Shown: positions 1 through 7,017 of the stretch, piece after piece
Layout: every line of letters starts with the position of its first letter
How positions within the stretch are numbered: the first letter of the stretch is position 1
Source: Propionibacteriaceae bacterium
Lineage (GTDB): Bacteria > Actinomycetota > Actinomycetes > Propionibacteriales > Propionibacteriaceae
Length of the DNA stretch: 14,479 nucleotides
Direction: 5' to 3'
NCBI GenBank assembly: GCA_009778535.1
Contig: WRJP01000033.1
Coordinates: forward strand, 1 to 14,479
The notes under the pieces: model-generated
Seen by the model: the letters and a program-made list of their open reading frames with translations, nothing else
Databases searched by the model: none
What the model was told of the DNA's origin: nothing
Program-made: the position numbers and the translations under genes

Positions 1-1246
1 CTTCTTCAAAATCCTTCACTCGTTTAATGCTGGTAACAGGTCCAAAGATTTCATGGGTGCCTGCCCAATTTTCTGAACCGACCCGATCAAGGATCGTTGG
101 ACCAACGTAGTAGCCGCCTTCATAGCCTGGGACAGTGAATCCCCGACCATCCAGCACCAGTTCGGCACCCTCGTCTATTCCGCGTTGGATGCCCGATTCC
201 ACCCATTCGCGGTGAGCTGCACTGATTACTGGCCCGAGTTGAGATTGGGGAAGATACGCAGCGCCTACGCGTAGTTCCTTTGCTTTTTCCATAAGCAACT
301 CAACCACCCGGTCAGCGATTGAATCCTGTACACAGATAACTGGCAAAGCCATACAGCGTTGCCCTGCACAACCGTATGTCGAGTTGATAATGCCAGCTAC
401 CGTTCGCTCCAAAACTGCATCCTCCAGCACGAGCGCGTGGTTCTTTGCCTCAGTCAATGCCTGTACCCGCTTGCCAGCTCCCGCAGCTACTTCGTACACA
501 TGTTTGCCGATTGCTGTTGAACCTACGAATGTGATGCCACGGACATCCGGATGGGTAAGTAGGCTGTCGGCTTCTACTCTAGAACAGGTAACGATGTTGA
601 CCACGCCTTTTGGCACACCAGCCTCAATCAGCAATTCCAGCATGCGCAGCGCAGTCTGTGGCACTAATGAAGCAGCTTTCAATACGAATGTGTTCCCTGT
701 GGTTATTGCGAATGGCAGCATCCATCCCATTGGAATCATGGCTGGGAAGTTGTAGGGTGCTATCCCAACAAATACCCCGAGTGGTTCTTGGTATGACACC
801 GTGTCGTATCCAGTAGAGATATTCATAGTAGTGTCGCCCTGCATCAGATAATGCGTTGCACAGGCGCACTCCACAACCTCAATTGCTTTGAGTACGTCAC
901 CGCGCGCCTCGGAAAGAATTTTTCCCATCTCGGTAGCTAATAAGATGCTCAGCTCATCCAAGTGTTCGTCCAACAACTGTTTGAATCGGAACATTAGCTG
1001 GATGCGTTCCGGGATTGGAGTCGCTGCCCAAGCCGGAAAGGCTCGCGCTGCTGCGGCTACCGCCGAATCCACCTCATCTGGAGTGCAGCACGGTGCCTGC
1101 GCGATTTGCTCCCCAGTCGATGGATTAAACACCCCCATGTACTTATCAGTCTTCGACTCGCGCCATTCGTTATCGACCAGATAACACAAGCGTTTCACCG
1201 AATTTGCTGTGCTGCCCGCAGATTCACCGCCAAGATCAAGCGTCAT
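1..1246 (-). CDS. CoA-acylating (methyl)malonate-semialdehyde dehydrogenase family protein, C-terminus cut by window edge
   Basis: ATG at 1246 follows AGGAG four bases upstream. 415 codons are visible, of roughly 490-500 usual for the family, so the C-terminus lies left of the window. The family oxidises (methyl)malonate semialdehyde to acyl-CoA with NAD and CoA. Visible landmarks are IAPYNFP at 162-168, Lys190 in FVLKA, FVGSTAIG at 240-247, the AKNHA motif at 267-271, nucleophile Cys298 in CAGQRCMA, and EIFGPV at 399-404. As in the MmsA/IolA group, the usual ALDH general-base glutamate (ELGGK) is absent. Two oddities: the motif reads LTEAKNH rather than LGGAKNH, and Lys120 (LKAIEVVE) stands where MmsA/IolA proteins usually have Arg. 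Arg297, next to the nucleophile, is kept. It is divergent from the catabolic operon and probably belongs to that pathway. The family is secure, but the substrate may not be malonate semialdehyde. Confidence 0.9.
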   Translation of the reverse strand, partial: MTLDLGGESAGSTANSVKRLCYLVDNEWRESKTDKYMGVFNPSTGEQIAQAPCCTPDEVDSAVAAAARAFPAWAATPIPERIQLMFRFKQLLDEHLDELSILLATEMGKILSEARGDVLKAIEVVECACATHYLMQGDTTMNISTGYDTVSYQEPLGVFVGIAPYNFPAMIPMGWMLPFAITTGNTFVLKAASLVPQTALRMLELLIEAGVPKGVVNIVTCSRVEADSLLTHPDVRGITFVGSTAIGKHVYEVAAGAGKRVQALTEAKNHALVLEDAVLERTVAGIINSTYGCAGQRCMALPVICVQDSIADRVVELLMEKAKELRVGAAYLPQSQLGPVISAAHREWVESGIQRGIDEGAELVLDGRGFTVPGYEGGYYVGPTILDRVGSENWAGTHEIFGPVTSIKRVKDFEE

Positions 1247-1453
1247 TGCTCCTACCCTTCTATCTGTTTACGCGAATACTACCCATCTGCATGAGAGGCT
1301 CCACCGGCGAAGTCAAGAGCCAAGATCAGTATAGATTTATCACGGTGGCTGCATTAGGCTGGAATCGGTTTTTCGCACCGTATTTATTCAAGATCGCGGC
1401 TCATTCCAAGGCAGGGATGCCGGAAATTGAGGGCAACAGGAGTTTTTCAGCAG
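1247..1453. promoter_or_regulatory. Divergent intergenic region between the aldehyde dehydrogenase and the catabolic operon
   Basis: These 207 bases separate two divergent starts and must hold both promoters. On the minus strand a TATACT hexamer at 1333-1328 could be a -10 box for the dehydrogenase, but no good -35 sits 16-18 bases upstream. On the plus strand the AT-rich TATTTATT at 1381-1388 is a weak -10 candidate for the operon. An imperfect inverted repeat, CGGT-N7-ACCG around 1366-1380, could be part of an operator. None of these is strong, and no transcription regulator gene is in the window. Confidence 0.35.
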
Positions 1454-2521
1454 ATGAGTTATAAGAGCCCATTACACCAGATGAGTCAGACGACGCCGAC
1501 CCAGTTCTGGAACGACAACTGCTCACTTGACGATCTCACATTCGCTATCGAGCATGGAGCCGTAGGCGCGACCACTAATCCGGTGATCGTAGGGCAGGTG
1601 CTAGCGGCGGAGTTGGACAGTTACATTCCGCTAATCCGCGAGTTAATCAATCGCAATCCGGCAGCTACCGAGGACGACATCGCATGGCTGCTCAACGAGC
1701 AAATGGCTCAAGACGGGGCTGAGTTACTGCGACCAGTTTTCGTAGCCAGCGACGGTAAGGCAGGCTATATATCCATCCAGACTAACGCCAAGTACAACCG
1801 TGATGCCAAGCTGATGGTCGACCAAGCAGTTCACTTTGCAGGACTCGCTGACAACATCATGGTAAAGCTGCCAGTTACTGCTGCTGGGGTTAAGGCGGTG
1901 GAGGAGAGCACCTACCGCGGTGTCAATGTCAACGCAACAGTATCCTTCACAGTGGCTCAGGCATTGGCAGTTGCAGAAGCCGTCGAACGTGGACTTGCAC
2001 GCCGCGAGCAGGAAGGGCTGGACAATTCAAAGATGCATCCAGTCTGCACCATCATGGTGGGACGTGTTGAGGACTTTCTGCGGGATGTGATGAACACTGC
2101 GGGAATCATTGTTGACCCAAATGCAATCGACATGAGCGGCGTGGCTGTTTTTAAGCGCGCCTACGCTATCTATCAAGAGAACAGCTATCGCACTCGGTTG
2201 CTGGCGGCAGCAATCCGAAACCACTATCACTGGTCTGAGTTCATTGGTGGAGAGGTATCTGTAACCATTCCGCCAGTTTGGATTCGCCGCTTTGTGAACA
2301 GTGACATTACGGTAGTGAACCGCATGAACAATCCTGTAGATCAAAGTCTGCTAACTCAGCTAGCGAAGCACTTTCCCGCTTGGAAGCAGGCATATGAGCC
2401 GAACGGCATGCAGCCCCAGGAATTTGCATTTTTCGGAGCCACAAAAGCTACCCTCAACCAGTTCCTCGACGGGTATGACAAGATGGTGAGCATCATCAGA
2501 CCCTTCATGATCAACGGATAG
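1454..2521 (+). CDS. Transaldolase-family TIM-barrel aldolase
   Basis: A 355-residue class I aldolase of the transaldolase superfamily. It probably cleaves or transfers a three-carbon ketol unit through a Schiff base in the cytoplasm. Numbered from ATG 1454: GATTNPVIV at 38-46 (the family TTNP motif), Schiff-base Lys138 in IMVKLP, NVNATVSF at 158-165, MVGRVEDFLRD at 201-211 with the conserved Arg204, and IGGEVSVTIPP at 264-274. About 70 residues follow the last barrel motif, ending in an aromatic-rich tail. I chose ATG 1454 because AGGAG lies at 1438-1442; a TTG at 1427 and an ATG at 1481 are the alternatives. It is the first gene of the operon, three bases before the epimerase-like gene. Housekeeping transaldolase is less likely because there is no pentose-phosphate context. 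The sugar substrate is unknown. Confidence 0.85.
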   Translation: MSYKSPLHQMSQTTPTQFWNDNCSLDDLTFAIEHGAVGATTNPVIVGQVLAAELDSYIPLIRELINRNPAATEDDIAWLLNEQMAQDGAELLRPVFVASDGKAGYISIQTNAKYNRDAKLMVDQAVHFAGLADNIMVKLPVTAAGVKAVEESTYRGVNVNATVSFTVAQALAVAEAVERGLARREQEGLDNSKMHPVCTIMVGRVEDFLRDVMNTAGIIVDPNAIDMSGVAVFKRAYAIYQENSYRTRLLAAAIRNHYHWSEFIGGEVSVTIPPVWIRRFVNSDITVVNRMNNPVDQSLLTQLAKHFPAWKQAYEPNGMQPQEFAFFGATKATLNQFLDGYDKMVSIIRPFMING

Positions 2522-2524
2522 ACA

Positions 2525-3385
2525 ATGATTTGGCCTCAAATTGTTCACACCTGGATGTACGGCGGAATGCAGCTTGAGCGGATTGCTCAAAGTCTTGCGG
2601 CAAGCGGCGCAGACGGAGCCGATCTTTCAATCGACTTGCGAGGAGAGAAATCTCCGCAAGGACTGCTGCGGCAGAATATCCGCGGCATCTTTGCGCTAGA
2701 AGGATTGCAGGTTTACGCAGCGTCGGCGCTTTGCTCAGATCATGACATTGATCCAAGCAGTAACAACTCAGAAGTCCGCGAGAAAGCACTAACTTTTTTG
2801 CTTCGTGCCTTGGATGTGACTGCCCATGCAGGATGTGACCGGATGCTAGTGTCGCCTAGCTGGGTGTCGGTGTCCCATCAGTTCCATACTTCACGAGATG
2901 AGGATGCCAAGCGGGCGGCTGACACCATCGCCCAGGCGGCGACATACGCTGCGACACTGGGCATCACCGTCATGATTGAGCCTATCAACCGCTATCGGGT
3001 GGCACTCGTGCATACGGTAGCGGAGGCGTTGGCTATGCGAGACGCTATCGGTTTGCCAAATGTGGCCATCGTGCCTGACACCTATCACATGCAGGTAGAG
3101 GAGCTATGCTCACTGCCCGAGGCGTTGCGTTCGGCCGGAGAGCATCTTGCTTGCCTGCACATTGGAGATTCGGGTCGGAGCGTACCGGGGATGGGACAAG
3201 TGGATTGGGTCGAAATTTTGGCATGTCTGGATGAGATCGGCTTTACTGGCCCACTGTCCTACGAACCGATCGAACTCTACTTTGATGCGTCAAAAGTTAG
3301 TTCAGATCGAGATTACGCCGAAGCCTTTGAGCGTCGGATTGCTTCAGGGGTGAGTTATCTGCGTGGATTGATGTCGCCAGTTTAG
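2525..3385 (+). CDS. Sugar isomerase/epimerase of the D-tagatose (D-psicose) 3-epimerase type
   Basis: A 286-residue xylose-isomerase-like TIM barrel. The four metal ligands of ketose 3-epimerases can be read directly: Glu152 in IEPINRY, Asp185 in PDTYHM, His212 in LHIGDSGR and Glu247 in SYEPIE. Arg218 after HIGDSG and the GMGQVDW segment (222-228) also match that family. Such enzymes epimerise free ketoses at C3 through a metal-bound cis-enediolate; relatives act on inosose-like or hydroxypyruvate-like substrates. Its ATG lies three bases after the transaldolase stop, with only a weak Shine-Dalgarno (ACGGA), which suggests translational coupling. Likely role: converting a ketose to the stereoisomer used by the neighbouring transaldolase-type enzyme. 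The fold and metal site are secure; the exact sugar is inferred. Confidence 0.85.
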   Translation: MIWPQIVHTWMYGGMQLERIAQSLAASGADGADLSIDLRGEKSPQGLLRQNIRGIFALEGLQVYAASALCSDHDIDPSSNNSEVREKALTFLLRALDVTAHAGCDRMLVSPSWVSVSHQFHTSRDEDAKRAADTIAQAATYAATLGITVMIEPINRYRVALVHTVAEALAMRDAIGLPNVAIVPDTYHMQVEELCSLPEALRSAGEHLACLHIGDSGRSVPGMGQVDWVEILACLDEIGFTGPLSYEPIELYFDASKVSSDRDYAEAFERRIASGVSYLRGLMSPV

Positions 3386-3426
3386 GCAATCAGCGAATCC
3401 GCTAACCTAACAGTAGGAAGATTAGG

Positions 3427-4086
3427 ATGAAGGTTTTTCTTCTGCACACCGTCCGGCCGGGGCTAAATCTGTTTGAAGCTGAGGTAAATCGACGCTTCCC
3501 AGGACACACGATTTACAACGTTCTCGACGATTATTGGACAAAGGAATTGATCGCCAACAGTGGGGAGTTTTCTGCTGCCTGTCGGTTGCATCTGTTAGAA
3601 GTTTGCACCTCGATGCAGCAAGCCGGAGCTGACCTGATTGTTTGCACCTGCTCGTCGCTGACACCTTACATGCCGCAAATCAGACCATTTTTGCAAATTC
3701 CCGTCGTTCAGATCGACGACAGGTTGGCAAGTGCGGTATTGCAAAAGGGGTCAAAGGTATTGCTAATAGCTTCTGCTGAGTCGGCCATCGTAGCTGCGAA
3801 GGGAATGATCGAGGCCGAGGCCGCCCGCGTTGGTGCATCCTGTGAGATTCATGTTCTTTGTCGAGACGATGCGGGACAGATCATGCGTAGCGGTGGAGAT
3901 ATGGCCGAGCACGATCGCATCTTCATTGAAGCGATAACTGGTGAAAAAGACAAAGGTTTCGATGTCTTTGTGATGTGCCAGCTTTCGACGGCGCATCTGA
4001 GGCAGGCAGTGTTGGAGATCGTCGGCGCGAACGTCATTACTACGCCCGAACTGTGTTTAACCGATCTGGAAAATTACATACGGTAG
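3427..4086 (+). CDS. Aspartate/glutamate/hydantoin racemase-superfamily protein
   Basis: 219 residues with the two-domain pattern of the Asp/Glu racemase superfamily. The first active-site loop is IVCTCSSLTP (71-80, Cys73 and Cys75). The mirror-image loop is VMCQLSTAHL (182-191, Cys184). GADLIVCTCSS followed by IPVVQIDD is typical, where the second segment corresponds to the racemase strand ending in an acidic residue. Superfamily members racemise or epimerise acidic carbon centres using a cysteine pair, and others (maleate isomerase, arylmalonate decarboxylase) isomerise or decarboxylate alpha-acidic substrates. It lies 41 bases after the epimerase-like gene, with GGA-rich sequence before the ATG. 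An amino-acid role makes little sense in this sugar operon, so an acidic sugar derivative is a plausible substrate. The function is not known. Confidence 0.75.
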   Translation: MKVFLLHTVRPGLNLFEAEVNRRFPGHTIYNVLDDYWTKELIANSGEFSAACRLHLLEVCTSMQQAGADLIVCTCSSLTPYMPQIRPFLQIPVVQIDDRLASAVLQKGSKVLLIASAESAIVAAKGMIEAEAARVGASCEIHVLCRDDAGQIMRSGGDMAEHDRIFIEAITGEKDKGFDVFVMCQLSTAHLRQAVLEIVGANVITTPELCLTDLENYIR

Positions 4087-4103
4087 TTGAAAAGGAGCGC
4101 GCA

Positions 4104-5039
4104 ATGGGCATAAAGAAAGTCGGCATCGTCGGAGCCGGACTGATGGGTACCAGCCTGGCGACGTTATTTACCGGAAACGGCTACGAAACATATTTGTTGG
4201 ACATCGACCGTGACATCTTGAACAAAGCTATGGAAACAGTTCGCTCCTACTTAGACTCAATGGTGGAATACGAACTCATTGGGCAAGATCTAGCTGATCG
4301 GAGTCTTAGACGGCTGCGGCTAGCAGATAGCTACAGTGATCTGGCCGAGCTGGAATTCGTCTTTGAGGCTGTCTCGGAGAAGATAGAAGTCAAAAATGTA
4401 GTGCTCGCAGCCCTTGAGGAGGCTTGCAGCACCGAAACTGTGCTGCTTTCAGTCACGTCGGGCATCATGGCTAGCATCCTTGCCGAAAGTTTGCAGCACA
4501 AAGAACGCTTCTTGGTGGCTCACCCTTGGAACCCGCCCCACATGATTCCACTTGTTGAAATCGTGCCCAGCGCTCATACGAGCGATCTGACGCTCCAAAA
4601 GACGACTGCCATGTTGGAGAGTGTGGGGCGCAAACTAGTCGTAGTGAAAAAGGATGTTCCGGGGTTCATCGGCAACCGCATCATGCACGCCATGTACCGC
4701 GAGGCACTTGATCTTCTGGAGCAGGGGGTTGCTACGTTGGAAGACATTGATAATACGGTGCTGTACGGTTTCGGGCCGCGGTTTTCAAGTGTGGGGTTGC
4801 TGGAGTATTACGAATCATGTGGTCTGGATTTGCAGCTTAGCGTGCAGAGCTACCTGCTAGCTGATCTGTGCAACGCTACTGAGCCGCAACAGCCGCTGCT
4901 GGAGTGCTGTGAACGCGGCGATTATGGCCCTAAGACCGGCAGGGGAATGTTTGATTGGACGAAAAAGGATATAGACGACTTTAGCTACCGTAAGAGTAAG
5001 CCCTTTTTCCGCTTTGTTTGCTGGAGTGATGCGCAATGA
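4104..5039 (+). CDS. 3-hydroxyacyl-CoA dehydrogenase-family oxidoreductase, L-gulonate 3-dehydrogenase-like
   Basis: A 311-residue NAD(P)-dependent dehydrogenase with an N-terminal Rossmann domain (VGIVGAGLMGTSLA, GAGLMG at 10-15) and a helical C-terminal domain starting near PGFIGNR (186-192). The catalytic His140 sits in AHPWNPPHMIPLVEIVP and pairs with Glu152. The HPxNPPxxxPLVE form, plus GPRFSSVGLLEY (224-235), matches the hydroxyacid branch (L-gulonate 3-dehydrogenase, lambda-crystallin, carnitine dehydrogenase) better than fatty-acid beta-oxidation enzymes. I start it at ATG 4104 because AAAGGAG lies six bases upstream; the frame is open further upstream, but that would overlap the previous gene. 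It probably oxidises a 3-hydroxy acid or sugar acid, or works in reverse. Its stop overlaps the next start by four bases (ATGA). Confidence 0.82.
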   Translation: MGIKKVGIVGAGLMGTSLATLFTGNGYETYLLDIDRDILNKAMETVRSYLDSMVEYELIGQDLADRSLRRLRLADSYSDLAELEFVFEAVSEKIEVKNVVLAALEEACSTETVLLSVTSGIMASILAESLQHKERFLVAHPWNPPHMIPLVEIVPSAHTSDLTLQKTTAMLESVGRKLVVVKKDVPGFIGNRIMHAMYREALDLLEQGVATLEDIDNTVLYGFGPRFSSVGLLEYYESCGLDLQLSVQSYLLADLCNATEPQQPLLECCERGDYGPKTGRGMFDWTKKDIDDFSYRKSKPFFRFVCWSDAQ

Positions 5040-6076
5040 CGAGCGGGAAGCGCAGCATGCGAGGTGTGTGTTTAGCGGGCATTGGAAATGTAGCGATGGT
5101 GAACCTGGAGTTCCCCACCCGAAAAGCTGGGGAAGCGCTGCTGGGCATGAAGGCTATGAGCATCTGCGGCTCGGATGTAAAGGCTTATAAAGGACATGGC
5201 ACGCCAGTTCCCTATCCCATCGTTTTGGGTCACGAGGCAGTGGGGGAGATTTTGGAGATTGACAGCGAAAATGCTGCGGGACTTCGCGTCGGCGATCTCG
5301 TGGCAGTCGACCCATACCTCTACTGTGGCTCGTGTTACGCCTGCTCGTTGGGAAGAACTAACTGCTGTCAATTCCTGAAGTGTCTGGGAGTTCACACCGA
5401 TGGATGTATGAGCGAGTTCTTCGTTCACCCTGACCATCTGCTCCACAAGTTGCCCGAAGGAATCGAACTCAGACTGGCGGCGTTGGCCGAACCGCTGACC
5501 ATCGCGTTACATGGCATTCACCGAACCTGCCTAGCGCCTAGAGAGCATATTGCGATCTTTGGGGCGGGAGCTATCGGTCTGCTGGCCGCCATGTGTGCCA
5601 TTCGGTATGGAGCCAATCCCATCGTCATTGATGTGATAGCCCAGCGTCTGGCATTTGCTAAAACTTTGGGAGTCCAGCACACGTTAAACCCCAGCGAAGA
5701 CGATTTGGAACAGCGAGTAGCGGAGATTACCGATGGAAGGATGGCTGAGGTGGTAATGGAGGCCACCGGGGTCGATAGCTGCATTCATAACACAGTGAAG
5801 CTGGCTGCCTATTGCGGACGGGTAGCGCTAACGGGGTGGCCTAACGGAGACGTTAAGTTCGACACTTTTTCGGTTACCCGGAAGGAGTTACAAATTTTAG
5901 GCGCTCGCAACAGCAAGGGCGAGTTTTCCGAGGCGCTTGAACTGATTGCCAGTAAAGAGGTTGATGTGGATGCTCTCTGCACCGAAACTGTGCCCTTTGA
6001 ACAGCTAGCCGCCGCTGTGACTCGGCTAGCAGAGTGTCCATCGGATTATCTAAAGATCGTGGGTGAAATATCATGA
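5036..6076 (+). CDS. Zinc-dependent medium-chain alcohol/polyol dehydrogenase
   Basis: 346 residues of the MDR superfamily (sorbitol/threonine dehydrogenase group). Likely catalytic zinc ligands are Cys44 (SICGSDVK), His66 and Glu67 (LGHEAVG), and Glu152 (AEPLTIALHG). The structural zinc lobe is Cys97, Cys100, Cys103 and Cys111. The dinucleotide fold is GAGAIG at 176-181, with Asp199 at the end of beta-2 suggesting NAD preference. It oxidises a secondary alcohol of a polyol or sugar to a ketone. Thermotoga IolM, an inositol-pathway MDR enzyme that works beside a sugar-isomerase-fold epimerase, is a functional parallel. The ATG overlaps the upstream TGA and the gene's own stop overlaps the next ATG. 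A GGAG lies nine bases before the start; ATG 5057 is an alternative. Confidence 0.9.
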   Translation: MTSGKRSMRGVCLAGIGNVAMVNLEFPTRKAGEALLGMKAMSICGSDVKAYKGHGTPVPYPIVLGHEAVGEILEIDSENAAGLRVGDLVAVDPYLYCGSCYACSLGRTNCCQFLKCLGVHTDGCMSEFFVHPDHLLHKLPEGIELRLAALAEPLTIALHGIHRTCLAPREHIAIFGAGAIGLLAAMCAIRYGANPIVIDVIAQRLAFAKTLGVQHTLNPSEDDLEQRVAEITDGRMAEVVMEATGVDSCIHNTVKLAAYCGRVALTGWPNGDVKFDTFSVTRKELQILGARNSKGEFSEALELIASKEVDVDALCTETVPFEQLAAAVTRLAECPSDYLKIVGEIS

Positions 6077-6900
6077 AGATTAGCTGTCTGCCCGTGTCGC
6101 TATTCACAGACATCGTTGAGAATAAAATGTCTATTTCAGATTGGGCTAATGCTGCCAGCGAGATTGGCTTCACGGGGTTTGATCTCAGCATGGTGATGGT
6201 CAAGAATCACACTGCTGCCTACTTGAGCGATCTCAAATCAGTGCTGAAGCAGGTGAGAATTCCTGCGGTGATGGCCACTACCTATCCTGACTTCACCCAT
6301 CCAAGTGCCGTACAGCGCCAAAGAGAGAAGACGTATCTCGAACACGACATCTCACTTTGCGCCGAGTTGGGCATTCCCTTTTTACGCATCGTCGCTGGGC
6401 AAGCTCATCAGCAAACAACGCGCGACGCCGGGGTACGACAGGTGGTGGAGCACTTCAAGCAAGCCGATGAGTACGCCGGAGCTGCTGGTATCACATTAGT
6501 CTACGAGAATCACGCAAAACCCTCTGCCTGGCAACATGTGGATTTCAGCTACCCATTGGAAATCTTTTTTGAGATTTTTGAGCAGCTAGGCGATACCGGA
6601 ATTCGTATCAACTTCGATATCGGAAACGTGGTTTCACTCGGTGAGAATCCCCTAATGGTGCTTGATAAAATCTTCCCAAAGATTGACACCATCCACATCT
6701 CCGACATGGAGCGATCTGGCGAGGTTAAGCCGGTGGTAATCGGTACCGGCGCGTCGCCTATCCGGGAGGTTCTGGTTGAGACCAGGAGCCGGGGATTCGA
6801 CGGGTGGTATTGCATAGAGGAAGCCTCTGGCACCGGACTGGCTGGTATCCGCACAGCATATGAGTACGTATGTGGAATACTCTCTGAAGGTAGCTGCTGA
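6073..6900 (+). CDS. Sugar phosphate isomerase/epimerase family TIM barrel (second paralog)
   Basis: 275 residues of the AP-endonuclease-2/xylose-isomerase-like fold. Probable metal ligands are Glu145 (LVYENHAK), Asp182 (INFDIGN), His208 (TIHISDM) and Glu249 or Glu250 (WYCIEEASG). YENH and FDIGN are typical of IolE/IolI/hydroxypyruvate-isomerase-like members rather than of ketose 3-epimerases. It therefore probably does a different isomerisation or dehydration step from the enzyme at 2525-3385. The two paralogs are clearly divergent, so this is not a recent duplication. It starts within the stop of the dehydrogenase gene (ATGA) and is the last gene of the operon. The substrate cannot be read from sequence. 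Confidence 0.8.
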   Translation: MKISCLPVSLFTDIVENKMSISDWANAASEIGFTGFDLSMVMVKNHTAAYLSDLKSVLKQVRIPAVMATTYPDFTHPSAVQRQREKTYLEHDISLCAELGIPFLRIVAGQAHQQTTRDAGVRQVVEHFKQADEYAGAAGITLVYENHAKPSAWQHVDFSYPLEIFFEIFEQLGDTGIRINFDIGNVVSLGENPLMVLDKIFPKIDTIHISDMERSGEVKPVVIGTGASPIREVLVETRSRGFDGWYCIEEASGTGLAGIRTAYEYVCGILSEGSC

Positions 6901-7017
6901 GCATTTACCTAGATTTCTTAATGGAGCAGCTGGAGCTTCCTACTGCTTGAAGATAGTGCTGTACGGATTTTGACTGCCGAAGCCTTTGATTCGGTTCACT
7001 TCAACGCGATGTTGCCC

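Noticed and set aside
384..1184. Plus-strand open frames at 384-755 and 888-1184
   Set aside because: They lie antisense to the aldehyde dehydrogenase, have no ribosome sites and show no recognisable motifs.
1427..1453. TTG start for the transaldolase
   Set aside because: It would place the AGGAG at 1438-1442 inside the coding sequence, and the extra residues are not family-like. ATG 1454 is better supported.
3975..4103. Extended N-terminus for the 3HCDH-family protein
   Set aside because: It overlaps the racemase-like gene by over 100 bases, whereas ATG 4104 has an ideal AAAGGAG and begins right before the Rossmann strand.
1..6900. Assignment of the operon as a known sulfo-transaldolase (sulfoquinovose) pathway or a classical myo-inositol iol operon
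   Set aside because: Only the transaldolase/aldehyde-dehydrogenase pair fits the first, and only MmsA-like, MDR and isomerase folds fit the second. Hallmark genes of both (sulfosugar isomerase and exporter; iolB, iolC, iolD) are not in the window.
6977..6994. CCGAA-N8-TTCGG hairpin between the catabolic operon and tgt
   Set aside because: A five-pair stem with no following T run on either strand is too weak to call a terminator. The rest of the 117-base gap shows nothing else.
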